From Blepharisma japonicum (lineage: Eukaryota > Ciliophora > Heterotrichea > Heterotrichida > Blepharismidae): 64,000 bases of DNA. Position numbers and translations under genes: made by a program. This document shows positions 1 through 11,007 of this stretch, piece by piece. Below the pieces are notes generated by a model. That model was given only the letters and a program-made list of their open reading frames with translations. It had not been told where the DNA came from and did not search any database. The stretch is taken from contig CATKHK010000106.1 in NCBI GenBank assembly GCA_949751835.1, forward strand, positions 62,001 to 126,000, given 5' to 3'. Position 1 is the stretch's first letter, and each line of letters begins with the position of its first letter.

Positions 1-248
1 GTTTTTACAGTCTTCGTGATTGTTTTTGTAACCTTGGTTTCTTCATGAACAACAACGTGTACTTTATTAGCTGGCTTAGGGGAAGTTTTAGTTCCAACTT
101 TGGCTGGGGCATGTGACATGCTGTTTATGATGCCTGCTAAACGATCGAGGAGTTCTTGATTCTTTCCAAGCTCTTCTTTTAAGGGAGCAATTTTGGCATC
201 AATTGCAGTGGATATATTTTCTCTAATCTGAGTCCAGTCACTCTCCAT
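1..248 (-). CDS. Hypothetical protein, N-terminal part (runs off left edge)
   Basis: An open frame begins at the ATG at 248 and reads leftward to the window edge, giving about 82 residues with no stop. It starts MESDWTQIREN and continues with a Leu/Glu/Lys-rich stretch (residues about 18-50) that could form a short helix or coiled coil, then a Lys/Thr/Val-rich tail with repeated TKT-type triplets. The family is not recognised. The frame uses TGG for Trp, so it does not depend on the code change. The upstream side (249-928) is AT-rich and non-coding, which fits a 5' end here. The rest of the gene lies outside the window. Confidence 0.6.
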   Translation of the reverse strand, partial: MESDWTQIRENISTAIDAKIAPLKEELGKNQELLDRLAGIINSMSHAPAKVGTKTSPKPANKVHVVVHEETKVTKTITKTVK

Positions 249-928
249 AATTTTTATTGTTTAAGGAAAATAATTTCTAGGGTTTTATTGCAAAGACTTG
301 AATTTTGATTTTTTCTTCGATAAAAATCATTTTAAAATTGCATAATGCTAAATAATATATCTAATTATCAATTCATAGTTCTCAAATTCACTTTGAATTT
401 TTTAGACATAATTCTTGAATGATTTTTTGTGCTTATTGGATACTAGCAATGCGAAATACGTTTGATTATCATTTAATCCATTATGTAAGTTTTGTCACTT
501 ATCATATACTAACAGAATTTAAATTTTCCTGATAAAACAGAATAAAAAAGTATTATGCATTGAGAGTATTCATATTGACTTGGGGACTGCAAATTTAATT
601 AAGTGTTAAGTTTAAAATTAACTAGACTTTTTAATATGTAAAATCATAGAAAACCAAGAGTTGGAAAATTATTCATAAATATTATTCTAAAAGGTAACAT
701 TAAACAAACAATGCATTATTAGCATGCATGATAAATAGAATTATAAAAATATTTGCTTTATGAAAGAACCACATATTGTGAAAATATAGCAATTTCATTA
801 AAGTGTTGTCTATTTTCTATGATTTATTTAAATTAAGCCAATTAATTTTTGAAATAAAAGATATCAATATGTTGGCCTATAAATTCAAATATAATATTTT
901 GCATTTGGACGTGCGTTTCTTCTTATAA
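249..928. other. Intergenic spacer, AT-rich
   Basis: Very AT-rich sequence between two divergent genes (hypothetical - and ankyrin +). No coding frame, RNA gene or repeat was recognised. It presumably holds both promoters and 5' UTRs. Confidence 0.6.
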
Positions 929-1447
929 ATGGGTAATAGATGTAACAAAAAAGCCAAGCCAAACACTCGAGTAAGAAATATCCAGATAGTAGAAGTCTTA
1001 GAATCAATCTTGCTAAATAATTATAATTTTCCATTTAAAAAAGAAGATATTCACACACGGCTTCAAGGAGTAATATAAATTCAGCATTCTTGGACTTATC
1101 TTCATTTAGCTGTTTGAAATCGGAAAAAATCAATTGTGAAATCTATGATTGAATTTGGATTTGACACAGATATACAAGATGATCATGGAGAAACTCCATT
1201 GCATATTGCTGCTGTGCAAAGAGATTGTGAATTATACAAGTTATTATTAGATGCAGGTGCATTAGAAAATATCCCTAACAAGGTATATGATAATTAGACT
1301 GGAAAAACTCCTCACGATTATTTAGAGGAAAAAGGTATGGGGATAATTGCTCAGACTCCAGGAGATAACGTTATTACCGTGAAATTAGAAAATAATATCA
1401 GTCGCCGTACAGAGCTTGATGATTCTTGCTTTATAAATGAATGATAA
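929..1447 (+). CDS. Small ankyrin-repeat protein with two 15-nt introns
   Basis: The frame starts at ATG 929 and only reads through if two 15-nt introns (1070-1084, 1283-1297) are removed. This gives exons of 141, 198 and 150 nt, all phase 0, and a 162-aa product. Residues about 45-130 hold ankyrin repeats: SWTYLHLAV, then GETPLHIAAVQRD with LYKLLLDAGA, then GKTPHDYLEEKG. Two Trp are encoded by UGA. The N-terminus MGNRC resembles an N-myristoylation plus palmitoylation signal, so membrane attachment is possible (inference). Ankyrin repeats are protein-binding scaffolds and give no specific function. It was too broken up to appear as one simple open frame. Confidence 0.75.
1070..1084 (+). other. 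15-nt intron 1 of ankyrin gene
   Basis: gtaatataaattcag. It starts GT, ends AG, is exactly 15 nt and contains an in-frame TAA. Removing it joins RLQG to HSWTYLHLAV and restores an ankyrin repeat. Confidence 0.85.
1283..1297 (+). other. 15-nt intron 2 of ankyrin gene
   Basis: gtatatgataattag. A GT...AG intron of exactly 15 nt ending in an in-frame TAG. Removing it joins ENIPNK to TGKTPHDYL, the start of the next ankyrin repeat. Confidence 0.85.
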
Positions 1448-1674
1448 ATATTATTATATTCCATGCATATGGAAAAATTCAATTTTTATAGGCCTTTACT
1501 GATTTTATTTAAATTTTGCAGAATTCTTAGATATTGCCAATTTCTTATAAAAATTTTATTTACCTAATTAGTCAATTTAATACCAAAAAATAAGATGGTC
1601 TAGTAAAATAATAAATTTTGGTAGAAATATTAATCAGAATATATAATAAATTTCCTTATTTTGTATTTTTCCTA

Positions 1675-4509
1675 TTAAAAGTTTACTTCGAATGATTTTA
1701 ATGGAAACCCTTTGCAGCTGAATTTGAAATCCCCAATGTTTTGCCACATTTTCTCGCCTTTAGAAAAATAATCGTAAGGCCAGCTTGCACCTTCTCCCCA
1801 TACCATTTCTGCAGCCTGGCGGTACCCTTTATTTTCTGCCAAATCAAGCTGTGCTATTCTAACTGTTTCACTATTAGGCAGAATTTCTTTCAAAATTTCT
1901 GCCATATTGAATACTTGGTCTTCGCTGTCACATCTAATCCTAGCTATAATTGTATTTGCATCCTTAAGCCTAGTATGCAATAAACTATTTTCTTTATTTG
2001 TCATTACATACCTTTTAGAATATTCTTCCCCTTTTCCAAAAAATAATTGGAGAGGATTTTCTGACTGTTTTTGTAGTTCAAAAGCTTTATTAGGTGAATT
2101 TTCAATAAAAAGTTTATGGACTGATAAAACAGCTAAATTTGTCCCGTCTTCAGCTATCTCAATTAATGGAAAAATAATTCCTCGACCATCTTCTCTTAAA
2201 CATTTTCTGAGTAGCATGATTTCTAGATCAGAGCCATGTTTTGATGATTTTTTAAAATTTTGTGTAGCTGTCCCGCCTTGTGTTCTATCTACCATAACCC
2301 CAAAAGTCCTATTTCAGCTTTCAAATCCTATATGAGAAGTAATAGCATAATAATTTCCTGCAATAGGCTCTAGGGTCTCAAAATTTTGTCCACCATGTAC
2401 GTTTCATGTTTTATTAATATTTCTCAATCCATTGGAATCAATAAAAAAAGTATCATCATGAAGCCAATTTGTGTTGTATCTAACAATTATTTCTTTCCCC
2501 TCAAAATCAGTTATAGGCTTAATATAGTGCTCAATATTCGGGAGCTTATTTTCTCCTATTTTTCACAGTGTAATTTTTGTAGCAGCTTCAGTTCCACATT
2601 TAAAGTATATTCTGTCTACCCAATCAGTACTAATAACTTTAAAATTTTTACACTGACAAAGTGCTGTGCTCACATAATGAGGGGATCCAGGCCTAAATAT
2701 ATAAATTCCAGATGACTGCCCATCATACTCATCCCCAATATTAGGCGAATAGTACTCATAATTCATCATAATATTAATTTCTTTATTATCATGAACTATT
2801 GTAAAATTATTTGCTGAAAATTCAATAAAATACTCATTATTAGAAATACTTCCTGATTTTGTGGTAAGGGAATATTCTAATACTGCTAAAGAATGGTCTG
2901 AAAATGATAATGTAAAAGTTCTGATACAGAGAGCTTGAATACTTATAGGGAGAAGTAATAAATAGCGACCAACTGAGGTTTCTATGCTGAAAAATGGACT
3001 GGGATCATGAAGAATTTTTACATCAAGGATATTGCTGTCTTCATCAGTTATTTTGATATTTGGGGTGCTTATAGGGATTTCTAATATTTCAAAAGTATAG
3101 GTGTATTTAGGGTTATAGACAACTAATTTTACTGGAGTTTTATCAGTTTCCAGGTCTTTTAGTACTGGACAAACTGTGGAATTTAATTGGCACCTAATAA
3201 GAGAGTTGACAGAATTCTCCAAAGATTCTTCATATAAATGAATTACTGAGTCTTCCAATTTGGTAATTTTTTTCGCATAATTTCGAGACACTTCAAGTCT
3301 AGCGGTTCCAGTAATCGCGTCATGATGCTGAAGTAAGGCTAAATATTCTCTAAGTGGCTTCAATTTATTTACTCTATTGAGGACTGTTTCCTTTGTGAAA
3401 TTGTGATAATAATTTAGAGAAGAATGAGCTACTAGCCTTTCAGTCGCTCTTACATAATCAGCAAATTTCTTAATCTGCAACTTAAGCGAGGGTCTTGATG
3501 AATAATACCCAGTCCAGTATGAATAAGGATAATCCGCATATGGGAAAAAATCATCCTTATAACTGCTTCAACTTTCTTTTGATTTATAAAGTTCTGCAAA
3601 ATACTGGGAAATTGTGCTATATTTTAGCTCCATCTCATATTCTGGGTGATTTTTCACATAATTTATCATAAGGTCTAAACTCCCAAACGTCCTTTCTGCA
3701 GAACTTAATGTAAAATCGTCCCCTATAAACAGCATAATATGGTCACTTTTATAAGCTTCTGCCATCCCTTTGACATGATTTTGTAGGTCTTTCATGATTA
3801 TTTCTGCTGTATAACAGCTGCTTTCTTTATCTGTTATAAAACTATTGTCGATTCAAAGTCCTTCAAAATGCAAGGATTTAGGGGAAGAATAATGATTATA
3901 GAGAATATGAGTAAAAATTCCTTTTTCACTGCTTGAAGGATGCCATATAAATTCCAGTTCTTTATTAGCTATTCGCTCTTTTTTGTCATGATAATGAATT
4001 CGGGATAATACCAATCCTTGATAGCCCATTTCTATAAGCATTTCTGCAAAGGTTTCAGAATGGCCAAAATTATCAATCTGATACCCGATTTTTGGCGTAA
4101 TTCCAAACTCTTCTCTCATAAATTCATGCCCAATTACAAAATTCTCTTGCAGGTCCATATAATTTGTACAAGCTTCATCAGGCATGCTTCACCCTCCATT
4201 CACAATTTCTAATCTTCCAGTTTTAATCAAAATTTTCATCTGGTTTTTCATTGCAGGAGTTTGCAAGTCCCATCATTTTTTTAAAAACCCAATTTCAGCT
4301 AAAACAGCTCGTCTTTCATAGTCCACTGTTAAAGCACTAACAATTTCACTAATTATCAGATAAACATTATTGGGATCTCCGCCACAACCATAAAAATATT
4401 GATCTTCTGTGCGCAGCCAGCCTAAATCAAGATGAGAATGAGGAATGAGATGGACAATTGTAGCGGAGGCTGATGCTAAAACTGTGATTAAAAATATTAA
4501 AGGTATCAT
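1675..4509 (-). CDS. Alpha-mannosidase, glycoside hydrolase family 38 (lysosomal/secreted type)
   Basis: 944-aa protein read as one frame with UGA as Trp. A signal peptide (residues 1-16, MIPLIFLITVLASASA) targets it to the secretory or lysosomal route. GH38 marks are complete: PHSHLDLGW (24-31, zinc ligands His26/Asp28), GGWSMPDEA (about 106-113, its Trp from UGA), QIDNFGHS with the catalytic nucleophile Asp146, and LQHHDAITGTA (about 393-403, zinc His). The beta-sandwich C-terminal half is present and the length is normal for lysosomal alpha-mannosidases. It hydrolyses alpha-mannose from N-glycans, using zinc. The start lies only 6 nt downstream of the stop of the upstream guanylyl cyclase gene, so its promoter must overlap that gene's 3' end. 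Confidence 0.95.
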
Positions 4510-4515
4510 GATTTA

Positions 4516-7500
4516 TTATAAAGAATTGTGAATTGTATATATTTTATAACTTCTCTGTAAAACCGGAACATTTATTTCATTGACATGCTGAAAAGTGTAC
4601 TTCGAAGGGCGAAATCTCTTCAGTAACATTTGTGTTACTTCGCTAATGGCAATTTCTCCTGGGATCCCATTACTTTCCATTAAATTCGCAACGAGAACTC
4701 CAGAGCCATAAATATCATACCTCACAATGTATCTTCCGATAATTCCTCCAATTACATCACCTGTGTGCATTCCGATTCTCATATTTAAATTGATCCCATT
4801 TATTTCATTTACTTCTTGTATGATGTTTATCATATCCTGAGCAAATTCCACCATATTCACACATTCTTGCCCCGGGTCTCTATTTTTAGTATTTCCTGTA
4901 TACCCCATCGCAACATAACAGTCCCCAATGGTATGAACCTTATAAACGTTATGCACAAGGCACAAATTATCAAATCTAGAAAACAGCTCGTAAAGCATCC
5001 CAAGGATTTCTTCAGGAGCTTTATCACTAGATCACGCTGTAAACCCAACAATATCTGCATACAAAATAGTCACTTGTGAAAACCTATCAGTCACTGAGTG
5101 TTTATCTTTTAAGCTCATATATGCATGAGGTGGCATCATTTTATTAACAAGCTCTTCTATAGTATTTAGCTCATTCTGGGAATTTGTTCGTAAGTGGCTA
5201 TATGTCCATAATTTTTTGATCCTGAAATATAAAGTAGCTAAACATAAAACCACAAATCCGATCATATAAATGGTCTGGCGCATCACAATATCAGGAATAT
5301 CAACAAAAATTCCTGCAATAATCCACCCAAGTGTGGCGAGCACTGCAAATGCAATTATATGTCCGAAAAAAATCATTGAACCATGCGTAAGAAGCATTAT
5401 ATGGAGTAGCGAACCAAGCCCAACTAATTGATTCAAATCGCTTTCAAGCCACACACTTGCCATAATAAAACTTAATGATCCCAATGCAAAAAAAAGCTGA
5501 AGGCATCATGCGTATCATTTTTCTTTATAATTTTCGTTTAATAGCCATAATAAAAGCAAAAATCCAGCAATTTCAAAAGGAAAATAAATAATAAAAAACA
5601 AAGTATTGTAATCATCGGTAGCGATTCAGACAATTTGGATAATAAGTGAGCAGGAGTCTGAAAGAATTCCTATTATAAGCTCACTTTTTAAAATAATATA
5701 ACTATCTTCTAGAGTCAGCTTTCTGAATGCAGCTTCTTCTTCAGTTTCATAGCATTTGAAGGAGATCACGTTCATTTTTTCTAAACTCGTTTCTTTTTTC
5801 TTGAAAACTTTTTCTTTTTCTCCATTAATTAAATTCGAGTATAACCCACTATTTTTTTTAGTTTCCATAGTCATCAGCCCAGGTGATGGCAAATCACTGA
5901 AACTTGAAACATGCATGCTTATGGTCGGCATCAGCATCGACCCTGACATAAACAGAGAAGTTGTGGTTTTTACAGTATCTCCTCTTCTTGTAAAATCTGT
6001 TAAAAGTCCTTCTGGAGGTATATTGTCAACTTTTACTATAAAAGTTTCCATGTTTCCTTTGCCTTTTGCAAATACAATTTGAGGAATAAATAATAGCCCA
6101 CGCTTATTACCTAGGAGTTCATAGGTAGAGTTTGATATTTGTATAGCATTTTTGTCTTTTAAGGTGGTTGCCATGCGACTTGCAGTGTTTACAGTGTCTC
6201 CAACTAGCGAATATTGAGGCTTGTGGGCTCCGACAACACCTGCGGTAACTGGACCACTGTTTATTCCGATCTGGACATGTAAAGATTCACCGTTTCTTGT
6301 TGTCATTTTCTGGACACAATTGATGATTTCTATCCCCATTTCTATAACTCTTCTAGCATGAGGGACTGATCTAAAATTTGTGTCTAATTCTGACTCACTA
6401 TCCTTAAGTCCAGCACAAGCCATATACGTTTTCCCTACTGTCTCAATTTTAGTGACTCCTACTAATTCGCATAGCTGGTCAAATTTTCCATAAATATCAT
6501 CAAGCATAGAAGTAATTTCTTGAGGCGTGAAATCAATAGTAATTAAATCAAAATCGCATATATTGCAAAATAAAACACTTACAATTCCTTGGTCATCTGC
6601 AATATATCGGATTCCATCTTTCACTCTCTTTAATACAAATTTTGGCATTAGGAGCTCCAATACATCTTTTGCTTTAAGCATCTCAGTCCTTACTTTTTTT
6701 ATTAAAATAAATTCATTTAAGCTTGACAGCTCTATATTATAAGCTACAATTAAGCATGTAATATTAATGGTAAGTCAAAAAATCATATATTGAATAGTAG
6801 TTACCGTCAAGTCCACGCCACTAAAAGACGTATCAAAGAGTTTTGAAACTTTTATAATGACAAAAATAGTCATTATACAGTTACAGACGACTTGGATTAT
6901 TCAGTCAACATTAAAAGCTAATAAAAGCACCAAAGGATAGACAGCCTCAATTGTAGCATTTGGGACATAGACTTCATATGTAACTGTTAATGAGACAAAT
7001 AGTATGATAAGGTAATAAGCAATAATAAAGTATCGCAAATGATTGATAAAATATTTTGATCAGCTTATAATAAGATAGCTTATAGAAAGACAAAGGGCAA
7101 TTATAATCTCAGCACTAACCATCTGATTTCTGTCTTCTTTATAAAAACCTATAACTAGTAATACAGTTGAAAATATTCCAAGAAATGCAATAAATAGTCT
7201 AAATGGCTTTAGTCTTGACAAATATTTTCCTTTATTGTATTCTTCCCTTCGAGAAGGTGATTTTAAGTGCAGCATAAATAAATTTATTTCATAAAGCTCT
7301 AAATCTACCTCAGCTTTAAATTTGCTTTTGTCTTTGAATACTCTTTCTAGTTTATTTTCATATTGGTTTACTCTTGATATAATTTCAAAATCAAAAACCC
7401 TGATTTTAAGCGCATTAATAAAATCAATTAAAGTTGGGGAAAAAAGAGCAGGATACGTTTTTATTGTATAAGAAACCAAAAAACATATTAAAAAGAGCAT

Positions 7501-10500
7501 AATCATACTAACAATCAATCTTGGGGATGCAAAAATCATTGAAAGAAACCCATATAAGTCAGACTTTGGAGAATCAAAAGAATAAGGCAACAAATACGCA
7601 ATAAAAATCCCTAATGAGACTGCCTGAAAAGCCAAAGTATTTTTACCATAGCTATTTGTCTCCATAATAGTAATCGCTTGAACCACTATCGTTGCCACAA
7701 TAAAGGCCATATATTCAAGGATTAATAAATTTTCTGCATATCCAGCATCTTTAACTATATCAGTCATTCCAAACCTTAAAAAAATCGTCAAAATTCCTGC
7801 ATGTCCAGCACCTTGTAAACAATAGTTTAAAATATAGTAACTATTAAAAAATGTACTGTAAACCCCTGAAGAATGCATTTCTGGATATTCAGCAATTTCA
7901 TTCCCTGTCAGCTGTTGGTCGAATATGCCTATTCCTATTAGATTTATAATGTTTAGCATCATAATGTAATATTCCAAGCTTAGAGAGTCAATTAACACCC
8001 CAGAATACTCGTCAAAAAATGAAAAGAAAAAAATCAAGGAAATAATGAAAACACTTTTATACCAAATAATCAAGATAATTTTGGAAATATTTGAGTAAGA
8101 CCAATGCCCTTCACATAAAATCAGCCGTGTCAAGTCTGAAAACTGTTTTATTACAATATCACTTGCATTAGCGGCTTGGACTCCTTCATTTCCCATTATT
8201 CCAATACCTACATGTGCTTCTTGGATCATTCCTACATCACTTTCACTATCCCCAATTGCTAAAAACGCCGGCTTAAACGAAAAATTTTGCTTCAGCAGCT
8301 TCGCCACTTTGGTTTTATCATCAGGGAGTAGTGAATGGAAGCATGCGGACTGTGATGTAAATAAAAGAGTTACTAATAATTTTCTGCAGCTAGGATTTTC
8401 AAGGCAAAAATCTAAGGTTTTTTTATCAACTGACAGCACAAAGCTCAAATCTCCTACAGAAAAAGGTCTATTCATATCAATAGCAGGAGCGTTTGAAAAG
8501 CTAGTTAATTTCGATATCAGCGGGTTTATTGATCCTCTTTTAAGCGATAGCTCATTACTCAGTCTATGTGCCCTTTGGTTTAGTGTTGGCAAAGAAGGCT
8601 CCTTTGCACTTTCCAAATGTTTTAAGTGTACATTATCTTTATCAGTCATAGACGATTCATACTCATACTCATAATCCTGTGCACTGTGCATAGGTGACTC
8701 AGGTGGTGTCCTCAGCTGCCCTGACTCTTTAAGCACATCTTTGCTGCTATTTTTCTTCAAACTATTATCTTTAAATAACGTAGTATTCAATGCTTCATGC
8801 AGCATCGTATAACACTCTACCTCTGACGCTGGGTGGCAAAGCCTAATAATTTCATAGTGTTCTTGTATAGCTGACGACCCAATTCCTGCACTTATCGTGC
8901 TTTCTTCAGAATCCCCACTTAAAATTCACAGCTTTATGCCAGCATTTCTCAAAATTTTTACTGTATTTTTGGTGTCTTCTCGAATTTCTTCTTGGATTCC
9001 GACACAGCCAAGGTAGTTTACCCCAATTTCAATTTCTTCAAAAACTGATTCAATTCTTTTCTCTGAGTTCACAGGGCATTGCTTGGCATTTCTTAAGCCA
9101 AGCTTAAACTCTTGGGCTTCTCTATGTCTAAGCACTCTATATCCAGCTACTATAAACTGTAAACTACTTGTAGACTGCTCTTTAAGAATATTTTCTAAAA
9201 ATGACAGCTTGTCTTGAGGATCTTTTAAAATTTCTAGCATGGCGTCTAATGAACCTTTTACATAAACTAAAACTTCGTCAGAACGCGAATTTTGTACGAC
9301 AATTCGGGTCCTTTTGTTTTCTCGGGATGCGTCTTGAAGGCCTCATATTAAATATTCTTTGGTTTGGTCGAGGATATTTATTTTACATTTATAAGAATCT
9401 CTGAAGGTTAGGGTGATTCCTACGATTTTGGACATTTCTAATAAAATTTTGTCCTCAGCGACTGTTGTGAGGTAATCTCCGTATTCTAAGGGGAATGCCA
9501 TGTTACATAATGCAAAACAGGTGAAATAATGGGTCATTTCATCAGTTTGGTTTGCAAGAAAGTCAGCTTTTAGGTCGACAATACTTTTGCGCTGGAATGA
9601 AGTGTGAGTGGCACTAGCAAAAGATTCATTTTCTATAAATGGGCGGTCAGATTGATAGTTGTTGATTCGAGTTTCAACTCTTCCAACTCTTCTAAGCTCA
9701 TCTGCTGAGCCTGTGCCTTCTCAATAGTCATTATCTCCAACAATGCAAAGCTGTACTGTTAGGTTATCTTGAGTTAAAGTTCCTGTTTTATCAGTTAATA
9801 AGTATTCGATTTGGCCTAAATTCTCATGAATATCACATGTTTTGAACTGGATTCCGCCTTTTTCTCTATTGATTCTTCATTCTCTAGTTCATCTTACAAA
9901 ATCAATAATTACGAATAATGGTAAAGGAACTAGTTGGCTGAAAATTGAGTTAAATTTAAAGAAAATATAATATCCATGATTCTCATAATCAAAATCAGAC
10001 TTATAAGTCGCCATCAGAGCTTCAAAAAGAGACAAAATCAAAATTATTCCGATAAGAATTATCACAATTTTATTTACTTGTTTTTCAATTACTGAGGACT
10101 TTCTGATATAGCTTTTTTTCATTTTCCAAGTTTTTCCTTCACTTCCTGTATAGACAACTAACCCAAAAATCCATGGAGTATTACAAATTTTGGCTCCTCT
10201 GAATATGAAATTATCAATAGTTATATTAGAAGCTTTTGGGGAATTTTCCAATATAAGTTTTCCTGAAAAAGAGGAAAAATTTTTATTTGGAGCTTGGACT
10301 TTGATTTGGCCATTTATGAGCTTTAAATATGCTGAGGCTTCATTTACGTCAGATACGTCAATTAATGTCTGTAATTCTCTTACAGCTGATTTAATTTTTA
10401 AATCTCGCTCGCCTAAAATTCCTGAAGTGTCCAAATAGCAATAAAAATTTGGAGACCCTGAGCAAAGCAAAATTAAATCTGCAGGTGCTTTTTCCTTGTT

Positions 10501-10935
10501 TTGTAATAACACAACTTGCCCAACTAGAATATCTTCGCTCTTTGTCGGGCTGAATGAGTTTCCATTTCAAACTAAATGTTGCTCATTATTCGTCTTGCCA
10601 TCTCCTTTACTTCGTTGATAATCGCTTATAGCATCTTTTATAGCTGTTAGGACTAAAAGGATAAGGAGAGGTATCGACGTCCCATAATATCATCTTTCTT
10701 GATCTGAAAGAACTGAAAGTTCTAGTATAGAAACGTATAAGAACCATATATTCGATGGTCTCATAAATTGATCAAATAAGTTAAGAGGCAGAAAAGTAAA
10801 GAATGTATATCGTGCTGATGTGACTTTATTGGACTTGTAGATTGAAGAAGTTATTTGGGATTTTAAGTGAAGATCAATTAAGCGCCAATCTTCGGTATCA
10901 GGATCCTGTTTTTTTTGCGTAGGGATTTTATTCAT
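4516..10935 (-). CDS. P4-ATPase-like/guanylyl cyclase fusion protein (copy A)
   Basis: 2,139-aa protein, one frame with many UGA-Trp. The N-terminal half is a P4-type (flippase-like) ATPase with membrane segments, the phosphorylation motif DKTGTLT at Asp382 and WILSGD in the P domain. Other motifs are degenerate: the actuator DGET equivalent reads LGER, and the hinge GDGxND reads GDSESD (895-900). A second membrane block follows, then cyclase domain 1 (about 1450-1640), a further membrane set, and cyclase domain 2 (about 1940-2139). Domain 1 has Glu1498 (KIETVG) and Ser1576 (YSLVGD) at the purine-specifying sites, as in guanylyl cyclases. It has Asn1458 and Lys where metal Asp would sit. Domain 2 carries both metal aspartates (D1961 in LYADIVGF, D2005 in TIGDCY). 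This is the inverted C2/C1 layout known from Paramecium, Tetrahymena and apicomplexan GC-ATPase fusions. It makes cGMP at membranes. Tandem paralogue upstream, 72 nt away. Confidence 0.93.
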
Positions 10936-11007
10936 TAACTTTGTTATTAAGTAGATAGTGTGCCATAGTGAAACTTACAAATTTATTAAAAAAAGATTAT
11001 CAGTTGG

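Noticed and set aside
1273-1280. ccctaaca, resembling a heterotrich telomere unit
   Set aside because: A single copy inside an ankyrin exon, not a tandem array.
1741-2715. Plus-strand open frames opposite the mannosidase
   Set aside because: They are antisense shadows of a gene with complete GH38 motifs; no domain, signal or codon pattern supports them.
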